DNA from: Candidatus Berkelbacteria bacterium RIFCSPLOWO2_01_FULL_50_28
GTDB lineage: Bacteria > Patescibacteria > UBA1384 > 2-12-FULL-50-11
Direction of reading: 5' to 3'
Length of the DNA stretch: 29,611 nt
Assembly (NCBI GenBank): GCA_001774395.1
Contig: MEZX01000002.1
Location: 1-29,611 of the forward strand
The notes below the pieces were generated by a model. It saw only the letters and a program-made list of their open reading frames with translations. It ran no database searches and was not told the origin of the DNA. How positions within the stretch are numbered: position 1 is the first letter of the stretch; each line of letters opens with the position of its first letter. The position numbers and the translations under genes were made by a program. Positions 21,848 through 28,010 of this stretch are shown here, one piece after another.

Positions 21848-21929
21848 CTTATATAGATTGAGGATACAGGGTAACGTCGCATTTTCCCAACCCCGCCTCG
21901 CCCCCTCGCCCAAATCTCGCCGTCGTTGA

Positions 21930-21964
21930 CTCGACTTCCCCTATATAATGAGTAAAATCAGGTT
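21930..21964 (+). promoter_or_regulatory. Leaderless-type promoter of the ZIP transporter gene
   Basis: CTCGAC at 21930-21935, 17-nt spacer, TAAAAT at 21953-21958, 6 nt to the ATG at 21965. TTGACT (21926-21931) and TATAAT (21944-21949) also lie here but are only 12 nt apart. Confidence 0.55.
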
Positions 21965-22693
21965 ATGGTTGTTTTAATCGGCCTAGCCGCGACACTCGCA
22001 ACGCTTCTTGGCGGAGCATTCGCGATTAAAAATCGCGATAAGCTTCATCTTATTCTCGGTTTTTCGGCCGGTGCCGTCATCGCCGTGGCATTCTTCGACT
22101 TACTGCCCGAAGCTCTCGAGTTGGCCGGTGAGCGTTTCCCGATCTCGACGATAACTGCCGTCCTGGCGGGAGGGTTTCTGCTCTTCATGGTTTTTGACCG
22201 CCTTTTCTCCCTCCACCCGCACTGTGACGAGGACTGTGAAAACTGTGGCAACGCAACTCATCGGGGCGTCGTCGGGGCGACAACATTATCGATTCACAGT
22301 TTTCTTGATGGGGCGGCGATTGGCTTGGCCTTTAAGGTTTCTACCGAGGTTGGATTGATTGTGACGCTGGCAGTCTTGGCTCACGATTTTTCTGACGGCA
22401 TCAATACCGTTGGTCTAATACTAAAAAACAACGGCGGTCTCAGACAGGCCTGGAAGTGGCTGATAGTTGACGCGCTCGCCCCCACTTTAGGTGTTCTCTC
22501 GACACTCTTTTTCACCCTGTCGGCAAGTACTCTGGGACTTGTCCTGGCAGGTTTTTGCGGTTTTTTCATTTATATCGGCGCGAGCGATCTGCTGCCAGAG
22601 TCCCACCATCGCCACCCGACGCTTTGGACCACAGCCTCTACCCTCGCCGGTGCCGCCATGATCTTCCTGGCAATCAAGATAGCTGGGCTATAA
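21965..22693 (+). CDS. ZIP-family divalent metal transporter
   Basis: 242 aa, about eight membrane helices. The transport-site helices are recognisable: SIHSFLDGAAIG (H111, D115) and AHDFSDGINT (H140, D144), the family's H-S-x-x-D-G and H-x-x-x-D/E motifs. The cytoplasmic loop HPHCDEDCENC (84-94) has three Cys and two His, a likely metal-sensing or buffering site. The C-terminal ASDLLPESHHRH repeats the metal-rich theme. It takes up Zn(II) or other divalent ions into the cytoplasm. Transcribed divergently from the GT4 operon. Confidence 0.9.
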   Translation: MVVLIGLAATLATLLGGAFAIKNRDKLHLILGFSAGAVIAVAFFDLLPEALELAGERFPISTITAVLAGGFLLFMVFDRLFSLHPHCDEDCENCGNATHRGVVGATTLSIHSFLDGAAIGLAFKVSTEVGLIVTLAVLAHDFSDGINTVGLILKNNGGLRQAWKWLIVDALAPTLGVLSTLFFTLSASTLGLVLAGFCGFFIYIGASDLLPESHHRHPTLWTTASTLAGAAMIFLAIKIAGL

Positions 22694-22750
22694 GCTCTTC
22701 CGGTATGACTCCCAAGCAGTAACTGATTACTTCCCGGGCTACACCTAAGC

Positions 22751-22787
22751 TGGACAAAACACCAAAATAGTGATAGTATTGTTGCGT
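22751..22787 (+). promoter_or_regulatory. Promoter of the RRM-protein gene
   Basis: TGGACA at 22751-22756, 17-nt spacer, TAGTAT at 22774-22779. An ATG at 22788 lies 8 nt downstream; the more conventional start of the RRM protein is at 22878, which would give a leader of about 92 nt. Confidence 0.5.
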
Positions 22788-22807
22788 ATGCCTGATGGTT
22801 CTTGGAG

Positions 22808-22844
22808 GCCCCGTGTGGCTGTGCGTCGATCAAGAAAACGGGGC
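22808..22844 (+). promoter_or_regulatory. Candidate structured 5' leader of the RRM gene
   Basis: GCCCCGT (22808-22814) pairs with ACGGGGC (22838-22844), a 7-bp GC-rich stem enclosing 23 nt. If transcription starts near 22786 and translation at 22878, this lies in the leader and could mediate autoregulation or temperature control. Alternatively it is coding sequence of an Arg/Lys-rich N-terminal extension. Confidence 0.35.
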
Positions 22845-22877
22845 AGGAGTAAGTTTAGGAAAGAAAGTTTAGGGAAC

Positions 22878-23174
22878 ATGGAAGAGAAGCAAGCAGAACA
22901 AGCAAAACTATTTATCGGTAATCTGGCATTTACAACCACTACCGATCAGTTGCGCGAAATGTTTGCCGGCCTCGAGGGTTCGGAAGTTGTTGACGCGGTT
23001 GTACTAACCGACAAGATGACTGGCCGCTCACGAGGATTCGGTTTCGTCACCTATGCCACGACTGAAATGGCGCAAAAAGCCATCGAAGCGTTCAACGGCA
23101 AAGATGTTGACGGCCGCGCGATCCGGGTTGATTTTGCCCGACCGAGCGAGAAACGCGAAAACAGTCACGCGTAA
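22878..23174 (+). CDS. RRM-type RNA-binding protein
   Basis: 98 aa from the ATG at 22878. A single RRM: RNP2 is LFIGNLAF (about 11-18) and RNP1 is RGFGFVTY (about 53-60), both with the aromatic residues that stack on RNA. The short Lys/Glu-rich tail resembles cyanobacterial Rbp and other bacterial glycine-poor RRM proteins, which act in mRNA binding, often during cold. An in-frame ATG at 22788 would add 30 residues rich in Arg and Lys (WRPRVAVRRSRKRGR), and the promoter spacing favours it under the leaderless rule of this window, so the start is uncertain. It shares a bidirectional terminator (23199-23224) with the sigma-factor gene. Confidence 0.85.
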   Translation: MEEKQAEQAKLFIGNLAFTTTTDQLREMFAGLEGSEVVDAVVLTDKMTGRSRGFGFVTYATTEMAQKAIEAFNGKDVDGRAIRVDFARPSEKRENSHA

Positions 23175-23188
23175 ACGTTAAAAGTAAC

Positions 23189-23227
23189 AAAAAAGATGAC
23201 GCCCCCGCTCTACAGCGGGGGCGTTGT
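23189..23227. terminator. Strong bidirectional terminator
   Basis: ACGCCCCCGCT (23199-23209), loop CTAC, AGCGGGGGCGT (23214-23224): a perfect 11-bp stem. The A-run at 23190-23195 reads as a T-run on the minus strand, so it best suits the sigma-factor gene but also lies 25 nt after the RRM stop. Confidence 0.8.
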
Positions 23228-23245
23228 CGTGTGCTTGGCCGCACT

Positions 23246-24739
23246 TTAGCGGCCGGATTTGGACTTGGTCTGTGGGGGAGGAAGCAGATACTCGGGAGTA
23301 CCCGGCCTGGGCGGAAACTCCGCTGTCATTACTCGTACCCAGCGCATTGCTTTGGCATCACTGTTGGAGCAACAGGCGTAGATCAAGTCAATGATCGCCG
23401 AGCGAGTTGGGTCGCTGAGCGGTTGACGATTTCTGGCGTAGCGCCGAGCCACTTTGAATTCTGCTGTAATCTCCTCCAGATCTAGCCAGCCCTTTGACTC
23501 GTCCACGAGACGCTTGCAGAGCACCTCAACTGTCGAAACAAAGCCCTTCTCGCCGATAAACGGCAAGGGCGTTTTCTTCTTGCAGTCAATCTGCTTGGCC
23601 TTCGGCGTCGGCTTCGCTATCACCTTCGCTCGCTTCACAGGAACCGGCGAAGGCTTCACCAGCCTCGTCCGAAGCGGAGTAGATCGAGGTTCCTCGTTCC
23701 ACTTCGAGAGATCGGGCTCGGGAAGCCGGAGAGTGTCTGGGTGCATTGCCGGTGATGTCGGCGGAGCTGGCCGAACGGCGTTTGGCACAACCCACGATGC
23801 GGGCAGACTAACCTGGCCGTTCCGTGACTCTGCCCTTGAGCAGCGATTTGATTTTGCCGAAACCCATGCCGGATCCTCCGTACCCGCCACATGCCGATCG
23901 AACAAGCCGCACCAGAACCCCGCCTGATCTGTCCGATGCACCTGCTTGAGCATATTTCGGATCGTCCGATGGCACGCCTCGCGAAGCTCTGGACCTGCTG
24001 TATTCTGGCTGAGCACCAACCGTAGCTTACGGCCAAGAGATATCCTCGCGTTCCGTGCGGTCTGATGGGCCCGAAAGTGAGCCTTAACGAAGTCTTCCGC
24101 TCCTGCAAGCGGACACTCCGCGTAGGTGAAGAACCCGTTGCGCTCTGCAACTCTCACCGTGTTTGACCTCCTTGTCGTCGGACTGGTAGCAACAGTTCCA
24201 CTGAACAGCTTCTTGAACGCTTCGCGACCGCGATAGAGTCGGCTTTTAAACGCCGGAACACTGAGCCCAGCTATCTGCGCCCCTTCTTTGGCCGACAGTT
24301 CCTCCAGATCACACAGCCGCACCACTTCCGCATATTGCGGCCGTAGCTGGTCAAGAGCTTGCCTGACTGCCAGCGACAGAATCTGGCGACTCTCCGATGA
24401 GTAGACGGGCTCGTTCACGTCATCAATCGAGATTGCCCTGCTCTGACGCAGATAGTCGGTACAAACGTTTCTCGTGATGCGAAAGATCCAACTGCAGAAC
24501 TTCTTTTCCCGAGGCTCACCCTCGAGATCCATCGCCCGACATTCGTCGTTCATTATCGCCCGTTGAGCACGGAAGAACGTCTCGACAACGGCATCTTCTG
24601 CCGCCTGTTGGTTATGAATCTGCCGGAAGGCGTACTGGAAAAGTCTCTTCTTGTACTCCCCCCACCCCTTTGTTAAAACATCGTAGCCGGTGACTGAACC
24701 GGCCGAAGGAAACGAACTTGTTGTCCCTAAACCGATCAT
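23246..24739 (-). CDS. ECF-type sigma-70 factor with 300-residue C-terminal extension
   Basis: 497 aa; ATG preceded by GGCAGGTGAAATC, a usable Shine-Dalgarno. Region 2 spans about 28-105: QYAFRQIHNQQAAEDAVVETFF (core binding) and CSWIFRITRNVCTDYLRQ (-10 recognition). Region 4 spans about 120-180: ALDQLRPQYAEVVRLCDLEE, then an HTH with SAKEGAQIAGLSVPAFKSRLYRGR. This is a complete ECF sigma. Residues 185-497 are an added part found in neither ECF nor sigma-A: a Cys/His-containing segment (200-300), a Pro/Lys-rich linker (about 320-410) and a helical end domain (about 415-485). No membrane helix is seen. No anti-sigma gene is adjacent; the extension may sense a signal or restrain the sigma part, as in ECF groups with C-terminal regulatory domains (inference). 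Confidence 0.8.
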   Translation of the reverse strand: MIGLGTTSSFPSAGSVTGYDVLTKGWGEYKKRLFQYAFRQIHNQQAAEDAVVETFFRAQRAIMNDECRAMDLEGEPREKKFCSWIFRITRNVCTDYLRQSRAISIDDVNEPVYSSESRQILSLAVRQALDQLRPQYAEVVRLCDLEELSAKEGAQIAGLSVPAFKSRLYRGREAFKKLFSGTVATSPTTRRSNTVRVAERNGFFTYAECPLAGAEDFVKAHFRAHQTARNARISLGRKLRLVLSQNTAGPELREACHRTIRNMLKQVHRTDQAGFWCGLFDRHVAGTEDPAWVSAKSNRCSRAESRNGQVSLPASWVVPNAVRPAPPTSPAMHPDTLRLPEPDLSKWNEEPRSTPLRTRLVKPSPVPVKRAKVIAKPTPKAKQIDCKKKTPLPFIGEKGFVSTVEVLCKRLVDESKGWLDLEEITAEFKVARRYARNRQPLSDPTRSAIIDLIYACCSNSDAKAMRWVRVMTAEFPPRPGTPEYLLPPPQTKSKSGR

Positions 24740-24823
24740 GATTTCACCTGCCTATGCGGGCAAAGTAACAGAAAGCTTGCCAAAGCCACAAGTAAATGAT
24801 GAGATTAGTTTAAGGAGGTGCGA

Positions 24824-25048
24824 ATGTTTTGGCATAGAAATCAAGACAAGTCGTTCTACGGAGTCTCGATTGGGATGATTTTGGTGGGAACGATTATCTT
24901 TGTGTTTGGAGCATTGGGTTGGTGGGTGAACCTTAACGCCGACGACGTGGTTATTGCTTTCCCGTCGTTTAAGGTGATCGGCGGACTGATCATCATGGCG
25001 CTTGGTTACATCCAGCTCGAGCTGGGACTGCTGCGTCTGCATAAGTAG
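24824..25048 (+). CDS. Small two-helix membrane protein, unknown
   Basis: 74 aa from the ATG at 24824; a GTG at 24818 lies inside the Shine-Dalgarno (AAGGAGGTG, 24812-24820) and is rejected. Two hydrophobic helices (about 12-34 and 46-68) with WW at the membrane edge and a short basic C-terminus. No family recognised. Divergent from the sigma-factor gene with an 84-nt gap, so control by, or of, that sigma factor is conceivable but unsupported. Confidence 0.65.
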   Translation: MFWHRNQDKSFYGVSIGMILVGTIIFVFGALGWWVNLNADDVVIAFPSFKVIGGLIIMALGYIQLELGLLRLHK

Positions 25049-25060
25049 CTTTGTTTGAAC

Positions 25061-25098
25061 AAAAAAGGAACCCGCGTGCCTCACGGCGCGCGAGTTTT
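25061..25098. terminator. Bidirectional terminator
   Basis: CGCGTGCC (25073-25080), loop TCAC, GGCGCGCG (25085-25092), one G-T pair. AGTTTTG follows on the plus strand and a six-A run (25061-25066) gives T6 on the minus strand, serving the convergent genes on both sides. Confidence 0.75.
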
Positions 25099-25121
25099 GA
25101 TTGGCAGCGGTGTCGCTAGAG

Positions 25122-25379
25122 CTAGACCGTCGCCAGTTGTGATGAGAGCAGCGTCGTCGGAGATTCCTGTTGCGGCAGGACAAGACCCTTTCTAATCGCC
25201 CGCGCGATCGCTGGGAGTCCTATTGCCACATGACGTTCGGGGCGCTCCGCGCCCTCGCAGAGCATCGGAGCTTCATTGCCCAGCCCTGAGCAAACGTTGA
25301 AGTTGATACCGCAATCATAAAGCAGCGTTGCCGCTCTATCGGTATCCTCATAAGGAACTCCTGAAGCCAGAAAGTACAT
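25122..25379 (-). CDS. Unknown 85-aa protein
   Basis: 85 aa; GAGGAGG precedes the ATG by about 5 nt, which supports both the reading frame and the start. No membrane helix or signal peptide. The visible pattern is EDTDRAATLLYDCGINFNVCSG (helix, turn, strand with two Cys), then a third Cys in PMLCEG and a helical LPAIARAIRKGLV segment. I do not recognise a family. Monocistronic, with the terminator at 25061-25098 just downstream on its strand. Confidence 0.5.
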   Translation of the reverse strand: MYFLASGVPYEDTDRAATLLYDCGINFNVCSGLGNEAPMLCEGAERPERHVAIGLPAIARAIRKGLVLPQQESPTTLLSSQLATV

Positions 25380-25428
25380 TCCATCCTCCTCGTGATAGAC
25401 ACCGCTTAATTATACTCTCCCTTTAGGC

Positions 25429-25445
25429 TAGAATGAAGCAACGCA
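25429..25445 (+). promoter_or_regulatory. Possible -10 element of rmuC
   Basis: TAGAAT at 25429-25434, 11 nt to the ATG at 25446, predicting a leader of about 5 nt. The ATG at 25433 opens only a 6-codon frame. No clear -35. Confidence 0.35.
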
Positions 25446-26570
25446 ATGAATAACACCGTTTATTTTGGTATTGGGATTCTGATCGGCGCCGCCATCAGTT
25501 TCTTTATCGTCTCGCGCCGTGGAGGAGACTTGAAATCAGCCAGCGAACATTTAGTAATGCTGGCTCGAGAGAAGCTGGACGGCGACAAAAAGGAGATTGC
25601 CGTAGACTTGGCGGGCAAAAAAGATGCAATTAAGACTCTCGTGGATGAGATCCGAGTTCAGCTCAAAGAAACCGACCGTAATATACGCAAAAGTGAGGAA
25701 GACCGGATCTCCAATTTTTCCGAGCTAAAAAAAGAACTGGAAACTCACAAACAGTTGGCTAGCGAGCTACGCGGCTCAACCGATCAACTCAAAAACATTC
25801 TCTCTAACAATCAAATGCGCGGCGCCTTTGGCGAGCGCATCGCCGAAGACTTACTGAAAATGGCCGGTTTTGTCATCAATCAAGATTATTTCGTTCAAGA
25901 CAATTCTGGCGAAGGCCGACCAGATTTCACAATTATTTTGCCCGATAAAACTAAGGTGAATATTGACGTGAAGTTTCCGTATCAAAACTTGCAAAAATAT
26001 GTCGAGGCCAGCGACAAAGAAGAAAAGAAGCGTCATTTCGACCAGTTCCAGCGCGATGTTCGCGACAAAATCAAACAGATTGCTACCCGCGACTATATCA
26101 ACCCAGACGACAATACCGTTGATTTTGCCGTTGCCTTCATCCCCAACGAGATGATTTTTAGCTACATTTACGAACAGTCCAACAATATCTGGGAGGAAGC
26201 GATGCGCCAAAAAGTCGTGCTAGCGGGCCCGTACTCGTTTGTGGCTCTGTTGCGGTTAGTTAAACAAGCCCATTCCAATTTCCGGATGCAGTCTAACATT
26301 CACCAAATAATCGGCTTGGTACAGAAATTTCGTGCCGAGTACGACAAATTCTCCGAATCACTCGACACGCTCGGTGATCGGCTCGACTCGACCTCCAAAC
26401 AATTCCAAGTGGTCTCCTCGACCCGCGCCCGTCAGCTCGGACGAGTTATGGACCAAATTGATAGTCGAGGGGTTTTAGAAGAAAATGCCGAGACTTTCAA
26501 CCGAAGCGAAGCGAAGGGAGACAGCCAAAAGCTCGACAGCGGCGAAAAGCCGAATTTACTGGAAACATAA
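25446..26570 (+). CDS. rmuC: RmuC-family DNA recombination-limiting protein
   Basis: 374 aa. N-terminal membrane anchor (4-22), a coiled coil (about 30-120) and then the RmuC nuclease-like core: MRGAFGERIAEDLLKMAGF, GRPDFTIILPD (D160) and VNIDVKFPYQ (D174, K176), the D...D-x-K of a PD-(D/E)xK fold. RmuC restrains inversion at short inverted repeats in E. coli and is thought to be a membrane-tethered nuclease. FIPNEMIFSYIYE and KVVLAGPYSFVALLR are further family blocks. Shorter than the E. coli protein (475 aa), as is common. Its stop codon overlaps the A-run of the terminator at 26568-26599. Confidence 0.92.
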   Translation: MNNTVYFGIGILIGAAISFFIVSRRGGDLKSASEHLVMLAREKLDGDKKEIAVDLAGKKDAIKTLVDEIRVQLKETDRNIRKSEEDRISNFSELKKELETHKQLASELRGSTDQLKNILSNNQMRGAFGERIAEDLLKMAGFVINQDYFVQDNSGEGRPDFTIILPDKTKVNIDVKFPYQNLQKYVEASDKEEKKRHFDQFQRDVRDKIKQIATRDYINPDDNTVDFAVAFIPNEMIFSYIYEQSNNIWEEAMRQKVVLAGPYSFVALLRLVKQAHSNFRMQSNIHQIIGLVQKFRAEYDKFSESLDTLGDRLDSTSKQFQVVSSTRARQLGRVMDQIDSRGVLEENAETFNRSEAKGDSQKLDSGEKPNLLET

Positions 26571-26599
26571 AAAAAGCGGGGGTAGCCGTGGCCACCCCC
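26568..26599 (-). terminator. Minus-strand terminator of the unknown gene 26614-27342
   Basis: GGGGGTAGC (26578-26586), loop CGTG, GCCACCCCC (26591-26599), one A-C mismatch. The A-run before it gives T7 on the minus strand. In the plus direction no T-run follows, so it terminates rmuC poorly. Confidence 0.7.
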
Positions 26600-26613
26600 A
26601 GGATCCGGTCCGC

Positions 26614-27342
26614 TCAGCACCCCCTGATCTGCCAGACATCGTAGAGTCTTCCGGGTTCCGGCTTGGAACGCTGTTCAACGTGAAGGGCAAAGCCCGTGAC
26701 GGTTTTGGCGAACCGTAGCACCGGCACCATTCCTAACACCGTGGTTCGCGATCCCAGACAGGGAACTTCGAACTCACCGTTCGTGGCTCCCTCAACGAAG
26801 AGCCTGAAAGCCACGAGGATCATACCCTCGGTTATTGTCGGCCGAGGAGATGATATTTCGTCAAAAGACGACAGCTCCGTTTGGACACACTTCGCCCTCA
26901 GAACCCGTGTTTCCCCAAGCCGCCGAAAGTTTCTCGCCACGGCAACATCAAGCGGACTGGACGTCCACTTGTGAGCTTTGAGACCGTCGAGCGCTTTCGG
27001 CAGTGAGCGAAAAACGTCTTCTGCCCTTGTCACCCTGGAATCCAGCACGAGTAGCCCCGAACCGCTCCCGTTGACGTCCAACGAGACGCCCTTCAGTTCG
27101 AGTCCGAAAAAGTGCTTGTAGAACGCTGCCCATCGCTCGATCTCCGAGCCACCGAGCGCCTTGACGCGTTCCTCTTGTGTCAGTCCGATAACCAATTGAT
27201 TCACCTCTCCCTCGAAGGTAGTCCGATTGCTCAGAATCGCTTCAGCTTGTTCGAAAGCAAGGTTTTCCACCACGCCCTCGAAAACCTGCCGAACCCGTGT
27301 TTTTTGGTCGTCGGTTGCCGGACGTAGATTTTGCTTGCCCAT
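26614..27342 (-). CDS. Uncharacterised protein of a probable CPR-specific multi-copy family
   Basis: 242 aa, no signal peptide or membrane helix. From memory it matches the layout of an unnamed family repeated in Patescibacteria genomes: a helical N-terminus, FYKHFFG (about 74-80), a hydrophobic strand LLVLDSRVT, GETRVLRAK, a TEGMILVAFRLFVEGATNG helix and a final CLGSRTTVLGMVPVLRF block. The function of that family is unknown to me. GGGAGG lies 7 nt before the ATG. TTGCCT (27410-27405) and TAAACA (27387-27382), 17 nt apart on the minus strand, give a leader of about 38 nt. A strong terminator follows, so it is monocistronic. Confidence 0.65.
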   Translation of the reverse strand: MGKQNLRPATDDQKTRVRQVFEGVVENLAFEQAEAILSNRTTFEGEVNQLVIGLTQEERVKALGGSEIERWAAFYKHFFGLELKGVSLDVNGSGSGLLVLDSRVTRAEDVFRSLPKALDGLKAHKWTSSPLDVAVARNFRRLGETRVLRAKCVQTELSSFDEISSPRPTITEGMILVAFRLFVEGATNGEFEVPCLGSRTTVLGMVPVLRFAKTVTGFALHVEQRSKPEPGRLYDVWQIRGC

Positions 27343-27381
27343 ACAAGCCTCCCACCGCGTTTCTCGCGAGTTGTTTCGAGT

Positions 27382-27410
27382 TGTTTAAGGGACGTTTCCC
27401 CCTGAGGCAA
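27382..27410 (-). promoter_or_regulatory. Promoter of gene 26614-27342 (leadered type)
   Basis: Minus strand TTGCCT (27410-27405), 17-nt spacer, TAAACA (27387-27382), about 38 nt from the predicted transcript start to the ATG, with a Shine-Dalgarno present. Confidence 0.4.
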
Positions 27411-27498
27411 AAGTAGCCTAACGAGCCAAAATTGCAAGCATCAGAGCGGCATAAGCACCCGCGGGATAATAATTCTTCAGCAGGATATGCAGTAGCCC

Positions 27499-27526
27499 AA
27501 CCTCCCTTATCACATATATATGATAA
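27499..27526 (+). repeat. 28-bp repeat/operator, copy 1
   Basis: AACCTCCC followed by the dyad TTATCA-N8-TGATAA (27507-27526, N8 = CATATATA). It matches 27933-27960 at 25 of 28 positions in direct orientation, while the inner 20 bp is the exact reverse complement of that copy. It lies just upstream of the XRE gene's predicted -10. Confidence 0.65.
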
Positions 27527-27541
27527 CGGTAAGTTAAGTAG

Positions 27542-27553
27542 TAGACTGGGTGT
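27542..27553 (+). promoter_or_regulatory. -10 element of the XRE regulator gene
   Basis: TAGACT at 27542-27547, then 6 nt to the ATG at 27554. The -35 position (27519-27524) falls inside operator copy 1, so self-repression is plausible. Confidence 0.4.
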
Positions 27554-27934
27554 ATGGGTGAGTTGGGAACAATATTTTCAAAACCCGACCAGGGCAGAAC
27601 CGATGAGTTAGGGCATCGCGAATTTACTGTTCGAAGCAAAATGGGCTCCAAGGGCGCTGTCTACTACACAAAATGCCGCAACCCCCTGTTCAGCCCACCC
27701 AAAACAAAAACCGTTTCAAAAATTGACGAGGCTTGGTTTACCGCACTGGTCACAAAATTACGCCAGGAAAGGCAGAGTTGCGGTCTGTCACAAACGACGC
27801 TGGCAGGGCTCCTGAAAACCAAACAGTCCGCCATCTCAGACTTTGAGAGTGGCCGGACAAACCCGTCGTTAGTATTTCTCATACGTTACTCCCGAGCCCT
27901 CGGAAAAAAGATAATCTTCAGTCTTAACGACTAA
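27554..27934 (+). CDS. XRE/HigA-type HTH regulator
   Basis: 126 aa. The C-terminal half is a Cro/C1-type HTH (about 67-120): LRQERQSCGLSQTTLAGLLKTKQSAISDFESGRTNPSLVFL, with the LSQ, A-x-L and I-S-x-x-E landmarks, closest to HigA-like antitoxins and short repressors. The N-terminal 55 residues are basic, low in structure and unlike the family; an internal ATG at 27641 would remove 29 of them, but the -10 spacing supports 27554. No toxin gene is adjacent. TTATCA-N8-TGATAA dyads sit immediately before and after the gene, the expected target of a dimeric repressor, so it probably controls itself and lysS. Confidence 0.75.
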   Translation: MGELGTIFSKPDQGRTDELGHREFTVRSKMGSKGAVYYTKCRNPLFSPPKTKTVSKIDEAWFTALVTKLRQERQSCGLSQTTLAGLLKTKQSAISDFESGRTNPSLVFLIRYSRALGKKIIFSLND

Positions 27935-27960
27935 CCTGCCTTATCATATATATGTGATAA
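27933..27960 (+). repeat. 28-bp repeat/operator, copy 2
   Basis: AACCTGCC followed by the dyad TTATCA-N8-TGATAA (27941-27960, N8 = TATATATG). It begins at the stop codon of the XRE gene and lies 14 nt upstream of the lysS -35 region. Confidence 0.65.
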
Positions 27961-27974
27961 GATTGGTTGGGTGG

Positions 27975-28010
27975 TTACTTCAGTAGTAATAAGAGGTAAA
28001 ATTCAGGGTG
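27975..28010 (+). promoter_or_regulatory. lysS promoter
   Basis: TAAAAT at 27997-28002 preceded by TTACTT at 27975-27980 (16-nt spacer). The ATG at 28011 is 8 nt downstream and the GTG at 28008 5 nt downstream. No Shine-Dalgarno is correctly placed. Confidence 0.45.

Noticed and set aside
21848..21913. 22-codon N-terminal extension of the GT4 protein
   Set aside because: GT4 proteins begin at the MKIL strand, and the extension runs through AT-rich promoter-like DNA ending in CTATATAAG before the ATG at 21847.
23454..23927. Plus- and minus-strand frames within the sigma-factor extension
   Set aside because: No start signals, low-complexity Ser/Gly/Arg products; the sigma frame is continuous through this stretch.
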